This document shows, piece by piece, positions 46,311 to 57,400 of a stretch of 64,000 bases of DNA. The notes beneath the pieces were generated by a model. It was not told the DNA's origin. It searched no databases and saw only the letters and a list, made by a program, of their open reading frames with translations. The DNA comes from Rhododendron vialii (lineage: Eukaryota > Streptophyta > Magnoliopsida > Ericales > Ericaceae), in contig NC_080560.1 in the NCBI RefSeq assembly GCF_030253575.1, positions 44,118,001 to 44,182,000 of the forward strand, in the 5' to 3' direction. Position numbers and translations under genes: made by a program. Every line of letters begins with the position of its first letter. Position 1 is the stretch's first letter.

Positions 46311-48249
46311 ATGGAGGTCTCTGGCACCGTGTTCCTGCCGCTTCCGATCTTATTTGGCTCCGGCGTGGAATTCTACTCTGACTCACCCGCCTCTCTTTCC
46401 GTCCAGATTTTCGGTTCAAGGAGGAGGAGGGTCAGGGTCACCAACTCTGGGTTTTCTGACATGGGCCACATTCAGTATTACTCCTCCGAGCCAACAACCT
46501 GGGGTAGGATTAGGTGTGGTAGTGGGAAGATTGACATGAAGAACATAGCAAAGGACAAGGACAAGGACATGATCAAAGACGAGAAGAAGATGATGAAGAA
46601 GAAGAGATTGAAATTGGTTAAAGGTTTGTCTAGGGACTTGTCCATGTTCTCCGACCTTGGTTTTGTCTTGGATAATCATGGTTTGGACGATCAACTCAAA
46701 GGGAATATAATATCGGTATGTCGACTCCATCAATACTGGAGTAATATTACTAGTAATTCCTTCAATTTGCCGTACGGGTTTTCTTACTTCTGTGGGATCC
46801 ATTCTCTATTCTCACAATCTCAAGTGTGTGTGTGTGTTCCTATTCAGTTTTTAATAAAGTCATAAACGTCTTTTGTAGAAAGATGTACACGTATGGTAAA
46901 AACTGTGGTTGGATCTTGTATTTTTGATTTACTAGTAGTTTTGATGTCTTGTCTTTGATTACTTTGCATCCGTATCTCCAGCAACGAGTAAGTAGTGCTA
47001 TATCTTTCGTCTAGAAAAATCCATGTTCACTACGTTTCATCAGCTTTGAGGGTTGGTGTAATAAAATCAAATACTATTATAAAGTTAATTCACTTAGTTT
47101 GGAATTAAATTATTCAGTTGCTTCATGTGACGAAACTGTTAATTGCTTGCTTGCGTGCGATACTCAAAATTACAGGCAATGAAGTCCTCTGTCAGGATTG
47201 ATTATCATTCATTTAAGATATCTTGATAGCCTTTGGAGAGGTGAGAAATTATTTTTTCCTTTTTTCCTGTGTGTTGGCGGTGCACTGTTTTTGAGGTAAA
47301 GACATACAACAATGTCGCTTGGTTTCGTGTAGGGAGACTCTTAGATCCTTTGCTTTGGGCTTACTGTGTTAGGTAGTATCTTTGAACACTAAGAGTAAAT
47401 TGCTCTGCGTAATAACATTATGTGCAGGAAGCAACAGAGTTGATACTTGGACAGCTACAACGGCTGAAAGTTGAGGAGGAGGAGTTGAAGAGGAAGAGGA
47501 AAGAAGAGAATGCCAAACAGAAAGCTGCTGCTCAGATGCAAAAGAAGCTCAACTGTGAAATGTCATCTTCTAGTTCTTCGTCTTCTGAATCAAGCGACAG
47601 TGAATGTGGGGAAGTGGTTGACATGAGCTCCCTCAATTGTGTAGCCGCCCTTGCACCGCCGGTTGTAATTGAATTGCAACCAGTTATGCAGGAAACAACA
47701 TCACCACTTCCAAGCACGCTAACCGAAGAAGCCAATGCAATGGATCTGCAATCAGTTATTCCAGAGGCTCATGCAACATTGACCATTCCAAGCACAACTA
47801 ACTTAAAGGTGACGTCCACTGTGGAAGAAGGTGGTATAACTGGACGTTGTTTACATCATATTCAGCAGCCGTGCTTCTCTACACAAACAACTACTACAAA
47901 CTGCAATGGAGGTATGGCTGGTGGAGGAACATTATCAGTTAAGAAGGTTGAGGTGTGCATGGGTGGTAAGTGCAAGAAATCAGGGGCTGCGTCATTGTTG
48001 GATGAATTTCAGAGGGTACTTGGTGCGGAAGCCTCCATTGTTGGATGCAAGTGCATGGGCAAGTGCAGGGACGGTCCTAATGTCCGGATTTTGAATTATT
48101 CTGGTGTTCAAGCAGAGTGCTTAGATGATTCTGTGAGGGTACCTAGAAATCCTCTTTGTATGGGGGTTGGTTTTGAGGATGTGGGTTCGATTGTGGCCAA
48201 CTTTTTGGGAAAAAAACACAAGGATCGTGGTCTGGCTGCTGCACCTTAG
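46311..48249 (+). CDS. DGAT3: Diacylglycerol O-acyltransferase 3, soluble 2Fe-2S type
   Basis: Two exons, 46311-46715 and 47428-48249 (GT at 46716, AG at 47426-47427, phase 0), giving 408 aa. DGAT3 transfers an acyl group from acyl-CoA to diacylglycerol to make triacylglycerol. Unlike DGAT1 and DGAT2 it has no membrane spans. Residues 1-135 begin with the family's MEVSG start and include KLVKGLSRDLSMFSDLGFV. About 140-175 is a charged coiled-coil-like stretch. A Ser-rich linker follows. The C-terminal thioredoxin-like ferredoxin fold has cluster cysteines at 312 and 317 (CMGGKC) and 344 and 348 (CMGKC), with CRDGPNVRI after them. Length is somewhat above the 285-345 aa I recall for other DGAT3 proteins. 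A gag-only retroelement sits 166 bp beyond the stop. Confidence 0.93.
46716..47427 (+). other. DGAT3 intron
   Basis: 712-bp intron with GTATGT donor and TGTGCAG acceptor. No transposon is recognised in it. Confidence 0.85.
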
Positions 48250-48415
48250 AATGCTTGATAGTTGATGGTCGTTAGGTTAATGTCCTTTTTTAAGTTTAGT
48301 TTTGTGTTTTAGTTGGTGCTGCCGATAGAAAGCCCTATTCCAGTTGTCAACTGTTATTGATATATATTCTCTGTGTAAATATAGTAGTCCTAGAACCAAG
48401 AAAATTGTGCCAAGG

Positions 48416-50700
48416 TGATGTAGGACAAAAATGGAGAGTTTTTGTATTTTATTTTTATTGTTTTAGAATAAGAATTTGACTAGGAATATTTTCGTTTAGG
48501 TTAGAATTATTAACTTTTCGTATTCGGTTTGATTTTGATTTTTGCCTTTATTAGGATTCTTGGTCTACAAGAATTAAGATTTTATTATAATTAATTAGGA
48601 AATATGTTTTATTTAATGCCGCTTGTTTTGGCATGATTTATTATTTCTTTTACAGTAGGATTTCTAGGGTTAAGGTCTTATAAAAAGGGCTGTAACCTAT
48701 TCAATTATTAGACTTTTAAGCTTTTTGATTAATAATATTGCAGAGATTTTTTCTTTCTTTCTTGTGCGCAAGATTTGCTCGTTGCGACGAGTTGTTTATC
48801 TCGTTTGGACTAGTACGCTAACTAGTCTCTCATGAATTCCGCCGCGTCAAGTGGTATCAGAGCAAGGCTTTGCCTGGTTCGATGGCACCAAACAAAGTTG
48901 AAGACACACCCATTGACGTTGGTCGTGGGCGTGCTGACCTAAGGAAGATGGAGGATACCCGAACACAAATGCAGGATCGAAGCACTCAGTTAGCCGAAAT
49001 CCGTCAAGATACTCGCACTCAGTTTGCAGAGATCCGTGATTTACTGCATGGGTTGACTCTACAAATTCGCCAAAGGCCAGAAAGGGTTGAGAAGGATCGC
49101 GCGTTGGGATTTGCCCATCGTCAACCTCTTAACCAGAATAGGAACCGCGTTGAGGGATTTGCCCGCAACCAACCTATTCACCAAAACGTCTCCGAAGGAT
49201 ATTCTTATTATCACTACGATAGTAGGAATGAATTTGAAGGCGAGTTATTCGAGGGCCATGATGATTATCAGTCGATAAAGCGACAAACAAATTTCAAGTA
49301 TTACAATAAGTTGCCAAAATTTAGTGGTCTTGAATTTTTTGAAGATCGTTTGGATTGGATATTGGACATTGATGATTTTTTTGAGTATACGAAAACTCCT
49401 TTTGAACAAAGGTGGAGGTTTTTATTATTGAAGCTTACGGGCCCGGCGTTACAATGGTGGTTAAAATTACAATCGTCAAGAGATCGATTGGGCAAGCGTC
49501 GAATTCATGCATGGTCGAGAATTAAAAGACTTTTGGTGGAGAGATTTTTGCCCTGGAACTATGAGGAATTACTGAAAGAAAAATATGGGCCAAAGCAACA
49601 GAATACAACCATTATTGCCAAAGATGTTGAAGAAGTTGCAAAAGAGGAGGGAGATCGGATTGAACTTGGTGACGAAGAAGAAGCTGGCGATGAAGAAGTT
49701 GGTGGCAAAGAGGAATGTTTGAGTGCCCCTATGCTCGAACATCGGTTGGATTTAGATAGAGGTGCAACCAATGAGGTAATTGCAAGCAAGGATGAAAATA
49801 TCGCAACATTGTATCAAGTACGAGAACCAAAGGAAGAGGAAAGTCATAAATCAGGACATATAATTTCTCGACATGATGTTTTCCCTAATATTGAGCCTTG
49901 TGAGCCACACGGAAGTATGAGTGGTCCCAATGGTGAATTTGGTACAAGATCTCTTAATGCTACATCATTCATACATGATGTACCAATTAATTTTGCGATG
50001 GATCAACATAAAGAGAAATTGGAATTTCTGCATGACGTTCAATTTATTGATTTTCTTGGGTTGGAGCAGTTTGAGTTTTCACTCAATTCTCGTATTGTGA
50101 AAATTGTCAATCAATTGAAGTGTGCAGAAAAACTATCTTGGCAAGTGTACTTTTATTGGAAGACGAGCGAGAAGTTGAAGTATTCCAAATATTTATTTAT
50201 TTGGAAAGGCAGATGGCAAGTTTCTAATGAGAACTCGAGGGCGAGTTCTTTTGAAGAAAAGGAAACTGATGTAGGACAAAAATGGAGAGTTTTTGTATTT
50301 TATTTTTATTGTTTTAGAATAAGAATTTGACTAGGAATATTTTCGTTTAGGTTAGAATTATTAACTTTTCGTATTCGGTTTGATTTTGATTTTTGCCTTT
50401 ATTAGGATTCTTGGTCTACAAGAATTAAGATTTTATTATAATTAATTAAGAAATATGTTTTATTTAATGCCGTTTGTTTTGGCATGATTTATTATTTCTT
50501 TTACAGTAGGATTTCTAGGGTTAGGGTCTTATAAAAAGGGCTGTAACCTATTCAATTATTAGACTTTTAAGCTTTTTGATTAATAATATTGCAGAGATTT
50601 TCTCTTTCTTTCTTGTGCGCAAGATTTGCTCGTTGCGACGAGTTGTTTATCTCGTTTGGACTAGTACGCTAACTAGTCTCTCGTGAATTTCGCCGCGTCA
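48416..50700 (+). mobile_element. Gag-only LTR retrotransposon (TR-GAG-like)
   Basis: LTR1 48416-48849 and LTR2 50268-50700 (about 434 bp, about six differences by eye) start TGATGTAGGAC and end CCGCGTCA. The duplicated site CAAGG is at 48411-48415 and 50701-50705. The primer site TGGTATCAGAGC is at 48852-48863 and a purine tract (GAAGAAAAGGAAAC) precedes LTR2. Only a gag frame lies between, with no protease, RT, RNase H or integrase. This is the layout called TR-GAG, mobilised by other elements. It is inserted 166 bp after the DGAT3 stop, in the same orientation, so it probably lies in the DGAT3 3' UTR. Confidence 0.95.
48882..50330 (+). CDS. Gag protein of the TR-GAG-like element
   Basis: ATG at 48882, just after the primer site, gives 482 aa. 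The N-terminal third contains repeated RTQ/DTRTQ coiled-coil-like heptads (about 30-70). A Retrotrans_gag domain follows at about 145-235 (LPKFSGLEFFEDRLDWI, LLLKLTGPALQWW). Next is an acidic stretch (GDEEEAGDEEVGGKEE), then a tail with no zinc knuckle. The last 20 codons lie inside the 3' LTR, so the original end of the gag frame is lost or the frame was truncated by an internal deletion. It is uninterrupted, which may mean recent insertion or selection for function. Confidence 0.85.
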   Translation: MAPNKVEDTPIDVGRGRADLRKMEDTRTQMQDRSTQLAEIRQDTRTQFAEIRDLLHGLTLQIRQRPERVEKDRALGFAHRQPLNQNRNRVEGFARNQPIHQNVSEGYSYYHYDSRNEFEGELFEGHDDYQSIKRQTNFKYYNKLPKFSGLEFFEDRLDWILDIDDFFEYTKTPFEQRWRFLLLKLTGPALQWWLKLQSSRDRLGKRRIHAWSRIKRLLVERFLPWNYEELLKEKYGPKQQNTTIIAKDVEEVAKEEGDRIELGDEEEAGDEEVGGKEECLSAPMLEHRLDLDRGATNEVIASKDENIATLYQVREPKEEESHKSGHIISRHDVFPNIEPCEPHGSMSGPNGEFGTRSLNATSFIHDVPINFAMDQHKEKLEFLHDVQFIDFLGLEQFEFSLNSRIVKIVNQLKCAEKLSWQVYFYWKTSEKLKYSKYLFIWKGRWQVSNENSRASSFEEKETDVGQKWRVFVFYFYCFRIRI

Positions 50701-50705
50701 CAAGG

Positions 50706-50851
50706 ATGATGAGACAGTATTTTAGTACTTGATGGCTGTTCTTTCTGTGTGACTTGCAAAGGCTGTGTAATATATTGACAATCATCGTAATCGACACACA
50801 CTAGCAGTAGATGACATTATATGATTCTGCTATCAAAGCAAAGTTGAGCCC
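50706..50851. other. DGAT3 3' flank, continued after the insertion
   Basis: Sequence downstream of the retroelement that would have directly followed the DGAT3 3' UTR before insertion. It ends at AAGTTGAGCCC (50841-50851), the direct repeat flanking the next MITE. Confidence 0.45.
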
Positions 50852-51232
50852 GAAATGCTACTGGTACATATAATCTGTGCACAGATTGTGCACAGATTTT
50901 GTGGTGGGGCCCACCATGGGTCTCACACAAATGATCTATGCCGTTCATTAAATGTAAAACATTTTTTCAAGGGTTCCCTATAAAAAATCAGTTCAATCTA
51001 ATACCTAAAGGTGCTTAATCTAATCATCTAATTTTTCAGTACCCGAAAATCTGAATGAAAATTTAGATGATTGGATCGAGCACTTATAGGTATTAGATTG
51101 AACTGATTTTTTACGGGAACTCTTGAAAAAATATTTTACATTTAATGAACGGCTCGGATCATTTGTGTGGGATCCATGGTGAGCCCCACCACAAAATCTG
51201 TGCACAGATTGTCTGTACCACTAGCATGGTTC
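50852..51232. mobile_element. Snap-back MITE, relative of the one at 42603
   Basis: The arms mirror each other (GTGCACAGATTTTGTGGTGG on the left against CCACCACAAAATCTGTGCAC on the right, plus ATGCTA(C/G)TGGTAC at the ends). An 11-bp direct repeat AAGTTGAGCCC flanks it (50841-50851, 51233-51243), compatible with a Mutator-type duplication. It lies between the convergent DGAT3 and SNF2 genes. Confidence 0.88.
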
Positions 51233-51446
51233 AAGTTGAGCCCTCACCACAACATAAATGGGTAATGTTACAAATCCATTCAAAGTTGAGGTGACCCTAT
51301 ATGGTACACATCAGTACATGACCCTACATGGCACACCGTACATGCTTCATTTTGCCCAGAGCCCATTCAAGCTATAAATGTCCTCATTTCAATTAACAAC
51401 TCATAGTTATGTGTGCATATATACACCAACTGTACAATTTGTGGAG

Positions 51447-54400
51447 TCAATCTCCATGCCGGGGGTATTTTAGTTGGGGCTGATGCTCAAAGCCATTCAT
51501 ATTGCTACAACGCTTCACAAAAGAGTTGAGTGTTCTCTGTTTTGCAGGACTGCTTTCTGGCTGGCTACCAAAAGAGTCGAGTGCTCTCTGTTTTGCAGGA
51601 CTGCTTTTTGGCTGGCTACTTGAGACTTCCAGTGTGCGCTCATGGCCATCAAGCATCTAAAAGTCCAGAGAAATTTCTCGGATTAGAACCCACAACAAGG
51701 AAGAAAGATGACCAGGCATCTATAAAAATTGCTTCTGGAAACGTGGTCTTTATGTGCAAGAATTGGTACTGTTAGTATGCTAGACAAGACTACAAAATGG
51801 GGCATGTATGTATATGTGTATTAAGCATGAATTGGTCATCCTTCCAAAAAATTCAATAATGGGATGAATGTTCAATTTGAAAGAGAAAAGGTAACCTGTC
51901 CCAAATTTTCCAACTTGCTCTGAACAACATCCCTATAAAGACAAATACAAGAAGTTATCAAATCACCAAAAACATCCTACTTAAACTTTGTTTGCAGTTA
52001 CAGCTACTAGACTTGGAAGTTTCTCTTTCAAAGGCAACATTGTCAAGTAAAACAATCAACTACAAACATACCAGATTATGTCATCAACAGTGTCATTTGC
52101 TAGCAGGTAATATACATTGACCGAGGACACCTAAATTGAACAAAACTGTTAAAAGACCAGAGGCAACTATGAATTCACAAGTGATGGTTAAAACACTTAC
52201 AGTTGAGGTTCAACAATTATCCACTAAGCACAGAAACTTAATTGTGACTCTAATTGCGTTTTATAGATAGCCAACCATTTAAGTCTTTCTAAATCAAGAC
52301 GGCGAAAAAATAATTTTAAGTTTACCTGACCAATCCTATGAGCCCGATCTTCTGCTTGGATAATATCGCCGGGAGTCCACGATAACTCTGCAAAAATGAC
52401 TGTGCTTGCAGCTGTAAGGGTTATACCGACACCTCCAGCTTTGATAGAAAGCTGTGAAATGACAATCACAAGATAAATTGAATAGCACATCCACAAGCCT
52501 TACAGTATGAAGACAGTCAATCAACTTCCAAGGAATGAGAGCAGAAAACATTATAAGAAAATAACTGATTAAACTACATCACCACTGCTGCCTTTATAGA
52601 ATCTTTTTCCTGAAAATCTGTCACCAAAGCTTGCCTAGATGCTGCTGCAGTGCTGCCATCTATTCGAATGCAACCAACTTTTTTCTTCTGCGATTTGGTA
52701 GTGCCAATAAGAATGGAGCGAGTTTGCATGTCCTTTACAGAAAAAAACTAGCATTACCTGAAGAAATTGGTATATCGAATCAATCATGGGTTGATGGTGT
52801 GCAAATATTAGAAACTTGCAACCTGCCTGCAACAATCAGAAGAAAACAAAACAAAACCATTCAGATGAATATATGAACCTTAAGACAAGAATAAAATTGG
52901 GAAACAGAAAACTGTAAAAAGACATAAAATGAAAAAGTGGAACCTGAAAAGAGATATGAACCATAGGCATTGTGGGTGCAATTAGATTGATGTCAGAGAT
53001 TATCATGATAGAACCATAGGCTTAGAGCTAATTCTTGAACCTCAACATAGAAAAAATGACTTTGTTTTTATCACCAATTAGTTATGTTGAATTGAAATTA
53101 GTTCTCATTAGTTTTGGTAGCCATAAGATCAACGCAAAGTACGCACACAAGAAAAGTAAAACATTTGTCGTGTCACATGGCTTGTTTGTGTCAGCATTCT
53201 TTTACAGTTATTGTATCACGTGAGTTGTATCTGCATTTGTATTTATAATACGAGAAAGCCTTCTTTTTGGCAGACAAAACCGTTAAAAGGTCAGAAGCCT
53301 TGAAAGAAAGAGAGCTCTTTTTTTTTTTTTTGAACAATTAGCCAAAAACCTAGTGTGGGTATACGATATATCTCGCAACCGGATGCACCTTCTCCAAGAA
53401 CCCCGCCGGTGACCATCTCCTGGAGGAGTAAGGCCTCCTCCACAAAGTTCATCCTCCAAGAGGAGCATGCCTCCTCCACAAGGCTCATCCCCAGGAGGAG
53501 CATCCCTCCTCCACAAAGTTCACCTCAGGGAGGAGCATGCCTCCTCCACGAGGTTCGCCTCCAAGAGGAGCATGCCTCCTCCACGAAGTTCCTCTCCAGG
53601 AGGAGCATGCCTCCTCCATGAGGTTCGCCTCCAAGAGGAGCATGCCTCCTCCACGAAGTTCCTCTCCAGGAGGAGCATGTCTCCTCCACCAAAATCCACC
53701 TCCAGGAGGAGCATGCCTCCTCCACAAAGTTCACCTCCAGGAGGGGCATGCCTCCTCCACAAGATTTACCTCCATGAGGAGCATGCCTCCTCCACAAAGA
53801 CTACCTCCAGGAGGAACATGCCTCCTCCACAAAGTTCATTCTCCAGGAGGGGCATGCCTCCTCCACAATATTCACCTCTAGGAGGGGCATGCCTCCTCCA
53901 CAATGTTCACCTCCAGGAGGAGGCTTCCTCCACAGACTGTCTCCGGAGAAGGAATACTTCCTCCACGAACCTTGTCTCCGCCAAAGTGAAGCTTCCTCCA
54001 CAAGTTATGCGTTCCACTCAGGAGGAGACCTCTTCCATGAACCTTGCCTCCGCCGAAGCAAGCTTCGTCCACAATCTCAACCTTCAGAGGAGCAAGGCCT
54101 CCTCCAAGAACTCTCCACCCATGGAGGAGTGAGGTCACCTCCGGGCACCTCACCTCATCCGCAACACTTTGAAGACTCCGAATACTTAAAGGCGACTCTA
54201 TACACCATCCTAGGCCGGGAGCAGGGCCTAGGTACCTCGCTCGGGACCCAAGGAGGAATGTGGCTTGGAGGCTAGAGCAAGGGGTTTGTCAAGGAGGACA
54301 AGCTTGCCTCCGGCAAGCTCTAACTTGACCGGTCCTAGAGAGAGAGAGGGGGCATCGACCGCCATCTGACATCTCGGAAGAAGTATCATACCTACCGCCT

Positions 54401-57400
54401 GGCACCTCGGAGTCCGTATCATGTCTACCACCTGACTTGGCAGATGATGCGTGTCTTCATGTATCACCGAAATAGCCTCTGTTGGTTCCTCGGTTACGGG
54501 CTCCGATGCTTGACTTGGGACTAAAAGAGGAAAGGAGGTCAACCTCCACTCTGTCCACCAATGGGGAGAAGCCTTACACATGGCTCTCCCCCATCTCCAA
54601 GGCTCATATAAAAGACAAGCATTCAAGACACACAACTAACACCTACCTACTCTTTACTGCCATCCCTCTCTCTCTCTAAGTCCGCCCCGAGCTCTCTCCT
54701 CCTCCACCTCTGGTGGTTCCCGAACACCATCGTAGCAACCGCCATATACCCGGAGGGCGACCTCAGGTACTCTTCCCACTCTTACCTCCCACAGCTAGAA
54801 GGCAGTTTTAAGCAGGGAGATAAGGTCAAAGAATGTTATTGGAGTTTGTCCTACATCGGTTAATTATCTCCTCCAAAACTAGTATATCATCCCGGGCGGC
54901 CTCTCTAGTCCTTGCAATTGGTTTTGAGTTGGATGCTTTAACAAATGTCATTATGTCAATGCTGAGGATAAGACAGCACATAAGGAAATACAGCTATCTA
55001 GCCAATTTCGATAGCTAAGGTTTGCTTTTGCACAATAGCAGACAGAGCTGACAAAAGAATTTGCACAATTCCAATAAATTATACTTCCGCATGAACATAA
55101 GAATAATACATGTAATTGCATGGGCAAACACATGCATACAAATGCATATGCACCCATAACCTCAGGGGTTTCCAGGATAATTTCTCCTAAATTATGCTCG
55201 CTACCAGGATTTAGGAAATGGGAATGTCTCAAGTTACAATTTTGCTTCGGTTCTGTGTTGTAAACTGTGGAGTCCCACATCGACTAAGTTGGGGAAGTTG
55301 AATTGGTATATAACGTACCACGACCAGCTACTGTATAACTTGAGGTTAACCTTTTGAGCCACGTGGTCAGCCTAAGGGTAAGCAAGTTAGCTAGCGTGGG
55401 TCATTACAGGTGGTATCAGAGCCGACACCAACTGGAAGTGTGATGCTAGTCCCCAAGTGAGGAGCTTGAGGTGCTTGTTGTGCTTAGGTGGGCCGACAAG
55501 TGAGGAGCTTGAGGTGCTTGAGTGAGTCCCACATGAGATGAGCTTGACATGCTTAGGCGGGACATGTCACACATCGCTTGGTGGGTGGAAGTGATGGACC
55601 ATGTGGAGTCCCACATCGACTTAGTTGGGGAAGTTGAATTGGTATATAACGTACCACGACCAATTACTGTATAACTTGAGGTTAACCTCTTGAGCCATGT
55701 GGTCACTGGTCAGGCTAAGGGTAAGCAGGTCAGCTGGCGCAAGTTGTTAGATAAACTAACTCTACAACTTTATCTGATAATAGAAGTTGTGTACTTGGTA
55801 TTTCTTGTTCAAAGAAAGATTTCTATGATGCAGACTAGACATTATTGATCTGCTTCCTTAACATTCAGTGACAACCATCTTGCATGGACTCTCTGAAATT
55901 GGAAATCGTTCTGGACAATCGCTCTTTTGATAGTATGTTACAACGCCAAAAAATATATACACTTGATGGTGCTGTCAGAAGATGTTAGAGTTCCAAACAA
56001 TCAAAACAAATGTCTTCTATGATTCTGGATTGGACTATTCAATTTTTATCCTTCTGCACCTTGGAAGACACCATCTCGATATCACCAGTCCCAAGAAATA
56101 GTCCAAGGACATGCTTATTCACCACCAAATTTGTCCAGCAATCAAAACGTGGACATTAGTTTCCGGGAATGTGAGAACAAAATTGTTGGTTAGTGGTGTT
56201 GTGGAGAAAATTAACAAAATTAGAATGGCGATATACGGATTACGACCGTTTTGCAACTTTAGCTAGCCAAACCAAATGACACTCTAAATGAACAAAACAA
56301 TCCCGTCTATGACAAAGATTCAATTGGGTATGCGGTGGGCAGATGATTATCATCTTTCATATAATCTATGGTAGAAATATATTTGTTTGATGTTCTAATT
56401 CCTCTTCATGTATTTATCTTATTTGGAAGTTGTTTAGAACAAAAAAGTTGCTAATTTGTGTATGGTATTCATATGTGTGCCATAGGTTTTGTGCTCATTA
56501 ACACAGACCACATTATATCGGGAAGAGGGACTTGCTATGGGCCTGAGGTTTGGGAGTATACAAGTGATATGTGCTTGGCACTGCCGTCTGTTACAGTACT
56601 TGTATTTTAAGAGGTATTGGAGACAATCCACATCACTCTGATATTACCAGTCTCAGGAAGCATATATAATCTTGAATTACATTCTAAAACTGGGTGAGCC
56701 TTCTTCAGAGGGACATGTCCTTCCGTTAATTTTCGTAACCATGAGTTTTGATTGACATGATTTCAACCATAAGGCGTACCGAAGTTAAGATAGTAAACGG
56801 TGATGGCTATTGAGAATGTACATTATAGCACAAAGAAGAAGTACAAACCTCAATGATCGTTCCCAGGTAATCCAGAACCGCCGGGATCTTGGCTTGCGCA
56901 GAATCAGTATAGATCTGGATTCCAAAAAGTATCAAAGATAGCATGGCAACAGATTAAGCTAAGAACAACCCTTCATATTTCTGTTAATCATTTCTTGCAG
57001 GTGACACTAGGCCTACTAAGTTCTAAATAACTCACAATCCGGCATTCCATATTAGAAATTAACAGAATGGCATGTTTACTGGGTCCAAGTTCCATAAAGC
57101 ATGAATAATTACTATTATCTACATGGTAAGCTCAAGTGCAATCATCGAACAAATATGAATCATAAGATAAGAGGACTTCACAAGTAACAGAGTGCTTCTT
57201 GTGTATGTTGATGTCAAATCTTCAATATCGTAACGTCATTCAGTAAACTAAGAGAGTTCAAGTAGAATGATTAAACACTCGTGTAAAACCAGCATTCAGC
57301 CGCTATGTAACGTAAAATTTGGTTGTCAACCTCCAAGAAAAAAATTATTTTGATGACTTTCTACTTGCATACAAAATTATCAGGGTGAAAACATATGGGG

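Noticed and set aside
47422..47427. Separate second gene starting at 47422 for the DGAT3 C-terminal part
   Set aside because: The start would be GTG inside a splice acceptor. The exon begins at 47428 and joins in phase to 46311-46715, as in DGAT3 proteins.
48850..48863. tRNA-like sequence TGGTATCAGAGC
   Set aside because: This is a reverse-transcription primer site next to an LTR, not a tRNA gene. The same holds at 18912, 55411 and 59001.
48870..48881. Earlier gag start upstream of 48882
   Set aside because: It would need a non-ATG start. The ATG at 48882 is the first in frame after the primer site.
53410..53935. CRISPR-like array of short repeats
   Set aside because: The repeat units are contiguous and have no unique spacers, and the window is plant nuclear DNA.
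53355..54275. Overlapping Pro/Ser-rich and Trp/Arg/Gly-rich open frames on both strands
   Set aside because: They come from a 35-bp tandem repeat that lacks stop codons in any frame. No domain, no start context, and they lie in a solo LTR inside an intron.
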